DNA of 64,000 nt from Halomonas sp. GTDB lineage: Bacteria > Pseudomonadota > Gammaproteobacteria > Pseudomonadales > Halomonadaceae. Below are positions 16,572 through 24,968 of this stretch, piece by piece. The stretch spans positions 26,110 to 90,109 of the forward strand of contig NZ_JACUUD010000001.1 in NCBI RefSeq assembly GCF_014859505.1. The letters run 5' to 3'. A model generated the notes under the pieces. It did not search any database, was not told the origin of the DNA, and saw only the letters and a list, made by a program, of their open reading frames with translations. A program made the translations under genes and the position numbers. Numbering within the stretch: position 1 is the first letter of the stretch; each line of letters opens with the position of its first letter.

Positions 16572-17036
16572 TCAGTAGTCCTCGAGTCGTTGCATATCCC
16601 TGGCGATGCGACGCACCTCGGCCTCGTGCCCCTTGGAGAGCGCCTCGAAGAAGGCCGTCTCCTCGCTGCCGGCGGCCAGTTCGGCACGATGGGCATAGAG
16701 GTCCTGAAGGGTCCGATGAGCCGTCAGCGCCGTGGAGAGCACGCTCTGGACGGTCTCGCAGTCGATGCAGTCGGGCAGGCGTTCGAGCACCGGCGGGTGG
16801 GGGAAATCGGCGGGGTCGTCGAACCAGGTCTCCAGTACCTGGCTGTGGTCGGTGCCGTCCTCCAGATACCCGGTCAGGTCGTTCTCCATCTTGCGCTCAT
16901 GCTCCGCCAGATACTCCAGCGCCATGCGCACGCGCTCCTCCACGCCACCCCCGGCCAGCGCCGTGAACCGCTCGGCAAGTCGTCGATGGTAGCCGGCGGC
17001 CCAGGTGACCAACTCCTTTACCTGATGAAAACGCAT
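16572..17036 (-). CDS. Helical ferritin/hemerythrin-like hypothetical protein
   Basis: All-alpha 154 aa protein with E/H-rich helices (YLAEHERKMENDL, SKGHEAEVRRIARDMQRLEDY); stop-to-start gap of 10 bp to the next gene. Confidence 0.5.
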   Translation of the reverse strand: MRFHQVKELVTWAAGYHRRLAERFTALAGGGVEERVRMALEYLAEHERKMENDLTGYLEDGTDHSQVLETWFDDPADFPHPPVLERLPDCIDCETVQSVLSTALTAHRTLQDLYAHRAELAAGSEETAFFEALSKGHEAEVRRIARDMQRLEDY

Positions 17037-17180
17037 GACTGCTCCTCCTCATCGTTGTCGTCATCGCGGCCGCTCTGCCGCCCTGCTCCTGTCTTTATCC
17101 TAGCCAAGGCGGGCGGCGCCTGCTTGACGTATATCAACGACAGGCAATGAAGGGTGCTGATGTCGGAACTCATGGCTGCA

Positions 17181-17654
17181 CTAGCGCAGCAGGGAGGCCT
17201 CGACGGCCACGAAATCGTTGGCGGCGCGCACCAGGGAATCGGCGGTGAGACGCGCCACCCCGACCACAGTCACCCGGATGCCGAAGCGCTCGCGCAGGCG
17301 GTCCACCAGCAGGTCGAAGTCGCCGTCGCCGGAGACCAGTACCAGGTGGTCGACAAGCGGCCCCGCCTCCATGGCGTCCAGGGCGATGCCGACGTCCCAG
17401 TCACCCTTGGCGGAGCCGTCGCGGCGCTGGATGAAGGGCTTGAGCCTGACGTCGAAACCGATGCCGCGCAGGATATCCTGGAACTGTCGCTGGCGGGGGT
17501 CGCCGCGATCCACCGCGTAGGCGTTGGCCACCACCACCTCGCGACCGGCGGCGAAGCGCGCCCAGAAGGCGTGGTAGTCGAAGTGCCGGCCAAAGGCCTC
17601 GCGGGTGGTGTAGTAGACGTTCTGCACGTCGACGAAGAGGGCGACACGCTCCAT
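17181..17654 (-). CDS. NYN domain protein, LabA/DUF88 family
   Basis: VALFVDVQNVYYTTREAFGRHFDY...KGDWDVGIALDAM...LVLVSGDGDFDLLVDRLRERFGIRVTVVG; conserved acidic NYN residues present. Confidence 0.85.
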   Translation of the reverse strand: MERVALFVDVQNVYYTTREAFGRHFDYHAFWARFAAGREVVVANAYAVDRGDPRQRQFQDILRGIGFDVRLKPFIQRRDGSAKGDWDVGIALDAMEAGPLVDHLVLVSGDGDFDLLVDRLRERFGIRVTVVGVARLTADSLVRAANDFVAVEASLLR

Positions 17655-17728
17655 GGGGCTGGCCTCGACCGGGAAGGAGGCCCTCAGCGTGACACAGTCG
17701 CCGCCTCGCCGTCGCGATCCGCGTCCCG

Positions 17729-20700
17729 CTAGCGCCTCTCCGGCTCGGCGCCATCGAAGGGTATCCGCATCAGCAGCGAGTAGAGCACCGGCACCACGCA
17801 GAGGGTGATCAGCGCCGCGGCCAGCAGGCCGGAGATGATGGTGATCGCCATGGGCGCCCAGAGCAGCCCCCCGCCCATCCACAGCGGCAGCAGGCCGCCG
17901 CTGGTGGTCAGGGTCGACATCAGCACCGGGCGCAGGCGCCGCCGCCCCGCCTCGAGGATCGCCTCCCGGGGGGAGTGCTCCTCGCGCTCCAGATCGATGC
18001 GGTCGATCAGCACGATAGCATTGTTGATGACGATGCCGGCGAGCGACACCACGCCCAGGAAGGTCATGATGCCGAAGTGGGAGCCGGTGATGGTCAGGCC
18101 GAAGACCACCCCGATCAGCGACAGCGGGATGGTGGCCAGGATGATCAGCGGCCGGCGCAGGGAGTTGAACTGCACCACCAGCAGCAGCAGGATCGCCATG
18201 GCGCCGATGGGCAGCTTCTCGGCGATGGAGGCCGTGGCGATGCGCGACGACTCCACCTCGCCGCCGAACTCGAAGAAGACGCCGTCGGGCCAGGTCGCCT
18301 GCTCGGCTTCCAGCCAGGGACGCAGCTCGCCCGCCACCCCGGCGGCGGTGATCCCCGGCGCCAGCTCCGCCTCCACGGCGATGGTGCGGAAACGGTCCCG
18401 GCGCAGGATACGCGCCGGCCCCCAGTCGAGCTCGACCTCGGCCACCTGGGCCAGGGGCAATCCCACTCCGCCGCCGGCGGGCAGCACGGTGACGCCCTCC
18501 AGGTCGTCCGGCGTGCGCGCCTCGCCGCGCTCGTTGCGCAGCTGGATCGGCACCAGGGTGTCGCCGTCGCGGAAGGTGCCCACGGTCATGCCGGAGAGCG
18601 CCGTCTGCAGGCTCAGCGCCACGTCGCGCTCGGTGACGCCGGCGCGCAGCGCCCGGGCCGGGTCGACCTCGATGCGCAGGCGCTTGATCCACTCCCCCCA
18701 GTCGTCTCGCACGTTGCGGGTGCCGGGCTCCTCGGCTACCCGCTGGCGCACCTGTTCGGCGATGCGCCGCAGGGTCGCCTCGTCGTCACCGGAGATCCGC
18801 ACCGCCAGCGGCACCGTCACCGGCGGGCCGAAGCTGGTGGCGGCCACCGTCGCCTGCAGGTCCGGGAAGCGTTCGGTGAGCCAGGTATCGAGGCGTTCGA
18901 TCACCCCGTCCACCGCCTGCCAGCGGTTGGCCTGCAGCAGCAGGAAGGCGTACTCGGGGCTCGGCGGCTCCGGCGCATGGTTGATGATGTAGCGGTCGCC
19001 GCCGAAGCCGATGAAGCTGCCCCAGCGGTCGACCCCGTCGCGGACCCACTCGCCCGCCGCGTCGCGCTCGGCGGCCAGTTCCTCGGCCAGGAAGGCCTCG
19101 ACCTCCTCCACCACTGCCCGGGTGCGCTCGATGGGCGCCGAGAAGGGCAGGCGCAGCTCCACGGTCACGAGGGTGCGCTCCGCCTGGGGGAAGAAGATCT
19201 TGGGCAGCGGCCCGAAGCCCAGCCAGGCAAGCACAAGCAGGCCGCCCACCGCAGCCAGGGTCAGGGTGCGGTGGCGCAGCAGGGCCAGCAGCAGGCGGCG
19301 ATAGCCGGCGTAGACCCGCTCGGCCAGGCGCGCCGAGAGCCCCGGGCGCGACTCGCGCTCATCCTCGCCCTCCTTGCCTCCGTTCTCGTGGTCCTGGCGC
19401 GGGTTGTCCTCGTCCTTCGGCGTCACCTTGATAAAGGCCACGCAGAGCAGCGGGATCATGGTCAGCGACAGCAGCCAGGAGGAGAGCAGCGTGATGGTCA
19501 CCACCTGGAACAGCGAGCGGGTGTACTCCCCCACGTCGGAGACCGCCAGGAACTGGGGCAGGAAGGCCGCCGCCGTGGTCAGCGAGGCGGTAAGCAGCGG
19601 GAAGCGCAGCTGGCGAGCCGAGTCCAGCGCCGCCTCGCGCACGGTGCGCCCTTCCCTGGCCGACACCTGGATCGACTCCACCATGACGATGGCGTTGTCC
19701 ACCAGCATGCCCAGCGCGATGATCAATGCCCCGAGCGACACCTGGTCCAGGCCGATGTCGAACAGCCCCATGAAGGCCAGGCAGGCGAGAATCGCCGAGG
19801 GCACCAGGCTCGCCACGATCAGCCCGGTGCGCAGCCCCAGGAACAGCAGCATCACCAGGCAGACCAGGGCCACCGCCTGCAGCAGGTTGACCAGGAACTC
19901 GTTGATACGCTCCTCGACCCGGTCCGGCTGGTTTGCCAGCACCTCGAATTCCAGGCCCACCGGAAGCTCCCGCTCGAGGCGCTCGATGGCGCCCTGGACC
20001 TGCTCGCCCAGGTCGAGGATATTGCCCCCCTCGCGCATGGCGATGGCCATGGCCAGGCCCTGGACGCCGTTGGCGTGGTAGCGGGTCATGGGCGGCTCGG
20101 CATAGCCGTGGCGCACCTCCATCAGCAAGTCCAGGGGCACCAGGGTGCCATCGGGCAGCGGCAGCAGCGCCCGGCGTATGTCATCGATGTGGGTGAAGTT
20201 GCCGGTGGGCTCAAGGATCATGCGCTCGTCGCCGGTGCGGATCGCCCCGCCGGGCAGCACGATGTTGCGGGCCGCCAGCAGCTGGGCGAGGCCCTGGGGC
20301 GAGACGCCGAGATCCGCCAGGCGAGCCTCGCTGTATTCCAGGAAGATGCGCTCCTCGGCGTAGCCGTGGAGATTGACCTTGGCCACGTCGTCGAGCATCA
20401 GCAGCCGGTCGCGGACGTCGTCGGCCACCGCCTTGAGCTCCGCCTGCTCATAGCCCTCGCCGGTGAGCGAGAGCATGATGCCGAAGACGTCGCCGAACTC
20501 GTCGTTGATGATGGGCGGCAGGGCCTCGTCGGGCAGCCGGCCCCGGGCATCGCCCACCTTGCGGCGCAGCTTGTCCCAGCCGGCCCGGACATCACTGACG
20601 TCGGGGCGCAGCTCCACGCGGATGATGGAGACCCCGGCCCGGGAGGTGCTCTCCACGTGGTCGAGCTCCGGCATCTCCATGATAGCGGTCTCCAGCGGGT

Positions 20701-20893
20701 CGGTGACCAGCTGCTCGACCCGCTCCGGGGTGGCCCCGGGCAGGTAGGTGACCACCTGGGCCACGCGCACCGTCACCGCCGGGTCCTCGGCCTGGGAAAT
20801 GGAGAGGTAGCTGATCACCGCCCCCAGCAGGACGACCAGCAGCCCGGCGATGGTCACCCGGTTGTAGCGCAGCGCGGCCTCGGTGAGGGTCAC
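17729..20893 (-). CDS. RND-family efflux transporter permease (AcrB/CzcA-type)
   Basis: 1054 aa with RND TM motifs (GALIIALGMLVDNAIVMVE, GVVSLAGIVINNAIVLIDRIDLEREEHSPREAILEAGRRRLRPVLMSTLTT). Confidence 0.92.
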   Translation of the reverse strand: MTLTEAALRYNRVTIAGLLVVLLGAVISYLSISQAEDPAVTVRVAQVVTYLPGATPERVEQLVTDPLETAIMEMPELDHVESTSRAGVSIIRVELRPDVSDVRAGWDKLRRKVGDARGRLPDEALPPIINDEFGDVFGIMLSLTGEGYEQAELKAVADDVRDRLLMLDDVAKVNLHGYAEERIFLEYSEARLADLGVSPQGLAQLLAARNIVLPGGAIRTGDERMILEPTGNFTHIDDIRRALLPLPDGTLVPLDLLMEVRHGYAEPPMTRYHANGVQGLAMAIAMREGGNILDLGEQVQGAIERLERELPVGLEFEVLANQPDRVEERINEFLVNLLQAVALVCLVMLLFLGLRTGLIVASLVPSAILACLAFMGLFDIGLDQVSLGALIIALGMLVDNAIVMVESIQVSAREGRTVREAALDSARQLRFPLLTASLTTAAAFLPQFLAVSDVGEYTRSLFQVVTITLLSSWLLSLTMIPLLCVAFIKVTPKDEDNPRQDHENGGKEGEDERESRPGLSARLAERVYAGYRRLLLALLRHRTLTLAAVGGLLVLAWLGFGPLPKIFFPQAERTLVTVELRLPFSAPIERTRAVVEEVEAFLAEELAAERDAAGEWVRDGVDRWGSFIGFGGDRYIINHAPEPPSPEYAFLLLQANRWQAVDGVIERLDTWLTERFPDLQATVAATSFGPPVTVPLAVRISGDDEATLRRIAEQVRQRVAEEPGTRNVRDDWGEWIKRLRIEVDPARALRAGVTERDVALSLQTALSGMTVGTFRDGDTLVPIQLRNERGEARTPDDLEGVTVLPAGGGVGLPLAQVAEVELDWGPARILRRDRFRTIAVEAELAPGITAAGVAGELRPWLEAEQATWPDGVFFEFGGEVESSRIATASIAEKLPIGAMAILLLLVVQFNSLRRPLIILATIPLSLIGVVFGLTITGSHFGIMTFLGVVSLAGIVINNAIVLIDRIDLEREEHSPREAILEAGRRRLRPVLMSTLTTSGGLLPLWMGGGLLWAPMAITIISGLLAAALITLCVVPVLYSLLMRIPFDGAEPERR

Positions 20894-22023
20894 GGCGAGG
20901 CCTCCGCATCGACGCGATGGTCATCGATCAGCCGTGCCCGCATGCCGTCATGCAGCCGGCTCATGCCCGCCACGATCAGCGACTCGCCGGGGGCGAGGCC
21001 GGCCACCACCTCCAGGCGCTCGCCGTGGCGCCTGCCCAGGGTCACGTTGCGGCGCCGCACCGTCGCCTCGCGACCGTTATTGACAGCGTGACCCACCGAT
21101 TCATCGGACTCGGCGACGTAGACATAGTGGCCGTCGATGTCCTGCTGCACCGCCACCATGGGCACCCAGAGGCCGCTGCCGGGACCGCCCAGCGGCAGCG
21201 TCAGCTCCGCTGCCATGCCGGGACGCAGCCGCTCGCGCTCGTCATCGGAAAGGTTGATCAGCCTGACCCGCAGCGGCCAGGTGGCCTGGCGCGGGTCCAC
21301 CGGCAGGCCGATCTCGGTGACCTCGCCGGCCAGAGCGAGGTCGGCCAGGGGCAGGTGCACCCGCACCGGCGCCCCGACCACCAGCGCACCGAGCAGGTCC
21401 TCGGAAAGGGCAGCACGCACCTCCAGGTCATCGCCGCAGGCCAGCACCAGCACCGGCTGGCCCGCGGCGACGTTCTCGCCGGTCTCGGCCAGGCGGGTGG
21501 CCACCCGGCAGTCGCCGGGGGCCGCCAGCCGCGTGAAGGAGAGCTGGCGGTCCGCGAGGGCCAGGGCGTCGCGGGCGCCGTCGCGCTGGGCGCGGGCTGC
21601 CTCCACCTGGGCCTGGGCGGCGTCCAGGTCACGGGCCGGAGCGCTGCCGGCCTCATAGAGGCGCCTCGCGCGCTGCCACTCGGCCTCGGCGTTGGCCGCC
21701 GCCGCCTCGGCGCCGGCCAGGGCCGAGTGGGCGCGGTCGCGCTGCAGGCGCAGGTCGGTGGCCTCGAGGCTGGCCAGCGGCTGGCCGGTCTCGACGGCAT
21801 CACCCACGGACACCTCGTGCGACGCGAGTTGACCTGCCACCCGGAAGCTGAGGCGTCGGTTGGCGGCGGCCTCCAGGCGGCCCGGCAGCTCTCGCTCGGC
21901 CTCGACTCCGCTGGTCTCCAGGATCAGGGTGCGTACCGGACGCATCGGTGGCTCCTCCACCGCCTCCTCGGCGCAGCCGGCCAACAGCAGCAGTCCCGCC
22001 AGCAGGGTGGTACGGATGATCAT
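20890..22023 (-). CDS. RND efflux periplasmic adaptor (membrane fusion protein)
   Basis: Lipobox LLLAGCAEE; biotinyl-lipoyl-like LSFRVAGQLASHEVSVGDAVETGQPLASLEATDLRLQ; overlaps the RND gene start. Confidence 0.9.
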   Translation of the reverse strand: MIIRTTLLAGLLLLAGCAEEAVEEPPMRPVRTLILETSGVEAERELPGRLEAAANRRLSFRVAGQLASHEVSVGDAVETGQPLASLEATDLRLQRDRAHSALAGAEAAAANAEAEWQRARRLYEAGSAPARDLDAAQAQVEAARAQRDGARDALALADRQLSFTRLAAPGDCRVATRLAETGENVAAGQPVLVLACGDDLEVRAALSEDLLGALVVGAPVRVHLPLADLALAGEVTEIGLPVDPRQATWPLRVRLINLSDDERERLRPGMAAELTLPLGGPGSGLWVPMVAVQQDIDGHYVYVAESDESVGHAVNNGREATVRRRNVTLGRRHGERLEVVAGLAPGESLIVAGMSRLHDGMRARLIDDHRVDAEASP

Positions 22024-24251
22024 CGCCCCTCTCCTCTTTTCGTCCCTGCACGCGTCGCCCCATGAGCCCCCGCCAGCAGCCGGTCGCGCGCCTCGGCCGC
22101 CATGGGGCCGGGGGTCATCCCCAGCGCCCGCTGCAGATGCACCAGCGCCTGCAGCGCCTGCCAGCGCGCCTCGGCGGCGGCGAGACCCGTCTGGCGGGCG
22201 CTGGTGCGGGCGTCGATAAGCCCAACCTGGGGCAATGCCCCCTCGCGCCAGGCCACCTCGGCGAGCTTGAGCGCCTCCTCGGCATGGCCCTGGGCCTCCT
22301 CACGCAGCGTGATACGACGCCAGGCGGCCACCAGTTCGACGCTGGCCCCACGCAGGCGGGCCTCCAGTCCGAGGCGCGCGTCGGCGTCCTCCAGCGCCAC
22401 CCGCTCCAGGCGCGCCGCGGCCTGGTCACGCTGGATGCTGCGCCGACCACCGGCATAGAGCGGCAGCCGCGCCGAGACGCCGACGCTCCACTGGTCGCGA
22501 CCGGTCTCGGGCAGCGACACGCCCGCGCCCTCCAGGGCTCCGACGCCGGCCTGGACCAGCGGGTTCGGGGACTCCCAGGGGGCCCGCTCGCCCTCCCCGC
22601 TGCGGGAGAGCTCGATGGTATAGCGGGCTTCGAGGCCCACCTCGGGCAGCCAGAAGGCCCGGCGGCGGGAGGTCAGCTCGCGGCGTGCCGCCTCGCGCAG
22701 CTCGCCGATCGCCTCGAGTTCGGCCGAATCGCGCAGCGCCGCGGTCACCAGGCGGTCCTGCCAGGCGGCGAGGCTCGCCGGGGAATCGAGCACCGCCAGG
22801 AAGCGGCCATCGCCGCCGAGCCAGCCGGGGCGGGTGAGGTCCGGTTCGGTCGGGGACAGCGGCGCGGCCGAGTCGCGCCCGAGCCGGCGGTTGAGGGCGA
22901 TCCTCAGCCGCTCGCGATCGGCCACAGCCTGCTCCAGGCGCTCCCGGGCCTGGAGGAGCTCTGCCTCGAAGCGGGCCACCTCGCCTCGCCCCACGGCACC
23001 GGCGGCCTCGCCGCGCACCGCCCGGTCGCGCTGGGCGCGGGCCAGCTCGAGGTCGGCCTGGAGCACCTCGCGGCTGGCGTCGAGCCGCAGCAGGTCGAGG
23101 AACTCCCGCGCGACGTCCAGGGCCAGGTCGAGGCTCTCCACCTCGAGCTCGGCGCGCCGGGCGCGGTCGAGGCTGCCGGCGACGGCGATGGCAGCCAGCG
23201 CCGGCTCGGAGAAGAGCAGCTGCTCCAGCACCGCCCCGCCGCTGGCCAGGCGCTCGGGCTCCTGGCCCAGGGCCGCGCGGGCGCGGGTCTCGTCGATCAT
23301 TCGCCCGGTGGCCTCCAGGTAGAGACTGGGGCGATAGCGCGAGGCCGCCAGGTCGCGTTCGAAGGCTTCCACCTCGACGCCCTGGCGGGCGGCGGCCAGG
23401 CCCAGGTTGTCGACGAGCGCGAGGGCCACCGCCTGTCCGAGATCGAGCCGTTCACCGCCGGGGACGACTGCCTCGCCCACCAGACGCGCCTGGCTGAGCA
23501 GCCCGAAGCTGGGCGACCAGCCGAGGCGGTCGGCGGTCTCGAGGTTGAGCCAGGCACGCCCCAGGGCGGGACGCGAGTCGAGGGGTTCGGGTGGGCGGCC
23601 GGCAACGAGATCATCCAGGCGCAGCGCCACCCGGCGCAGCCAGGCATCGACATCCAGGGCCCCGGGCGAGGAGAGCAGCACGCCGCGCTCCACCTGGCGG
23701 GCATCGGTCAGCGCCACGCTGGGCACACCGGCCTCGGTCAATCTGGCGAAGAGCCGGCGCTCGTCGGCCTCATCGAGCTCGGGCAGGGCCAGCACCAGGG
23801 CGGCATCGGCGCCCTGGAGGTCGGCGTCAGAAGGAGATCCGGCGGGGGTGACGCCCAGGGGGGCCAGCGCGATGCCGCGGGCCCCGGCCTGGGCGGCCAG
23901 GGCCTCGCCGGCGGTCTCGATCGACCAGACAGGGCCAAGCAGCAGTACCCGGGAGGCGCCGTCGAGGGGCTCCAGGGCGAAGGGGTCCGTGGCGGTGAGA
24001 AACGCGGGGATTTCCAGGCGCGCAAGACCCGGCAGCCGAACGCCGGTGCCGGGCGCTGCCGGCACGACCACAGGTGTGGCGCGTCCGGCGGAGAGGCGAT
24101 CGAGCTCGCGCTGCAGGGCCGGCAGATCGGCATGGCCGCCCGGCAGCAGGCGCGGATCGAAGGCAGCGTCGGCCGCCGAGACGGCGACCGGCGCCAGCAG
24201 CGGCGCACACACCAGGGCAATGAACAGGCGCTTCCATGCGGTGACGTTCAT
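22020..24251 (-). CDS. TolC-family outer membrane efflux protein with N-terminal ABC_sub_bind-like domain
   Basis: Signal peptide MNVTAWKRLFIALVCAPLLAPVAVSAADA; N-terminal ~250 aa resemble a periplasmic binding fold (WLNLETADRLGWSPSFGLLSQARLVG); C-terminal OEP repeats (LARAQRDRAVRGEAAGAVGRGEVARFEAELLQARERLEQA). Confidence 0.85.
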   Translation of the reverse strand: MNVTAWKRLFIALVCAPLLAPVAVSAADAAFDPRLLPGGHADLPALQRELDRLSAGRATPVVVPAAPGTGVRLPGLARLEIPAFLTATDPFALEPLDGASRVLLLGPVWSIETAGEALAAQAGARGIALAPLGVTPAGSPSDADLQGADAALVLALPELDEADERRLFARLTEAGVPSVALTDARQVERGVLLSSPGALDVDAWLRRVALRLDDLVAGRPPEPLDSRPALGRAWLNLETADRLGWSPSFGLLSQARLVGEAVVPGGERLDLGQAVALALVDNLGLAAARQGVEVEAFERDLAASRYRPSLYLEATGRMIDETRARAALGQEPERLASGGAVLEQLLFSEPALAAIAVAGSLDRARRAELEVESLDLALDVAREFLDLLRLDASREVLQADLELARAQRDRAVRGEAAGAVGRGEVARFEAELLQARERLEQAVADRERLRIALNRRLGRDSAAPLSPTEPDLTRPGWLGGDGRFLAVLDSPASLAAWQDRLVTAALRDSAELEAIGELREAARRELTSRRRAFWLPEVGLEARYTIELSRSGEGERAPWESPNPLVQAGVGALEGAGVSLPETGRDQWSVGVSARLPLYAGGRRSIQRDQAAARLERVALEDADARLGLEARLRGASVELVAAWRRITLREEAQGHAEEALKLAEVAWREGALPQVGLIDARTSARQTGLAAAEARWQALQALVHLQRALGMTPGPMAAEARDRLLAGAHGATRAGTKRGEGR

Positions 24252-24330
24252 GTCGATCAGCCGGTGGGTGGGAGATGGCACCGAGTATAAACAACTGTTT
24301 GAAAGTTGCCAGGTTCAACGCTGACTCGGG

Positions 24331-24444
24331 CCAAGGGAGCGCCGGGGACAGGTCGTAGAGGGGGTCCTATGCCAGGGATGGCATCGGTAGCGCCCAGGGA
24401 GGGGTTTACAGCGCCCCCTCGCAGACCTGTTGCCGGATCAGCTC
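24331..24444. repeat. Dispersed structured intergenic repeat, copy 2 (reverse orientation)
   Basis: Reverse complement reads gagctgatccggcaacaggtctgcgagggggcgctgtaaacccctccctgggcgctaccgatgccatccctggcataggaccccctctacgacctgtccccggcgctcccttggc. Confidence 0.9.
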
Positions 24445-24503
24445 CCGACGAAGGAACTTGAAATTGGCAGATAGGGCAGACTGGGGGCCTTTGTCGCTCG
24501 CCC

Positions 24504-24968
24504 CTACCACTCCTGACTGGTTTCACGCAGGGCGGCGAGTTCAGCCTTGGCCTCGGCGAGGCACCAGCGCAGTTCGTCGCCCAGCGCCGCGCCGCTGCCC
24601 ACGGCGATCAGGCCGGCCGCGGCCCCGCTACGGCGGCGAGCCACGCCCTCGCTTGAGTGCAGCGTCTCGAGCCTGCCGACCAGCCAGGCTAGCCAGCTGT
24701 CGGGTCGCGCGGCCAGCTCGCGCAGGCGGTGCAGCTCGGCGATGCCGGCCCCCTCGGCCCCCAGCAGCTCGCGCCAGGCGTGGCGCTCGAGGCGAGCATG
24801 CTCGGTCACCTCGCGCAACAGCGACTCCAGGGCCAGCTCGGCCAGCGCCAGGGCGCCCTCCTCCGCCGCCATGCGTCGCGCCTCAGCGTGCTCGTCGCCG
24901 CCTTCGGGGGTGTCGAGCAGTAGCTCGGCCTGGTAGAGCAGCTGGTTGGTACGGGCTCTCGGGGTCAC
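24504..24968 (-). CDS. DUF6586-like helical protein
   Basis: GTG start overlaps the topA stop (GTGA, 24965-24968); helical sequence [23 protein letters not shown]... Confidence 0.6.
   Translation of the reverse strand: MTPRARTNQLLYQAELLLDTPEGGDEHAEARRMAAEEGALALAELALESLLREVTEHARLERHAWRELLGAEGAGIAELHRLRELAARPDSWLAWLVGRLETLHSSEGVARRRSGAAAGLIAVGSGAALGDELRWCLAEAKAELAALRETSQEW

Noticed and set aside
17975-21091. 1038-aa plus-strand ORF
   Set aside because: Shadow ORF opposite the RND permease gene.
22062-24290. 742-aa plus-strand ORF
   Set aside because: Shadow ORF opposite the TolC-like gene.
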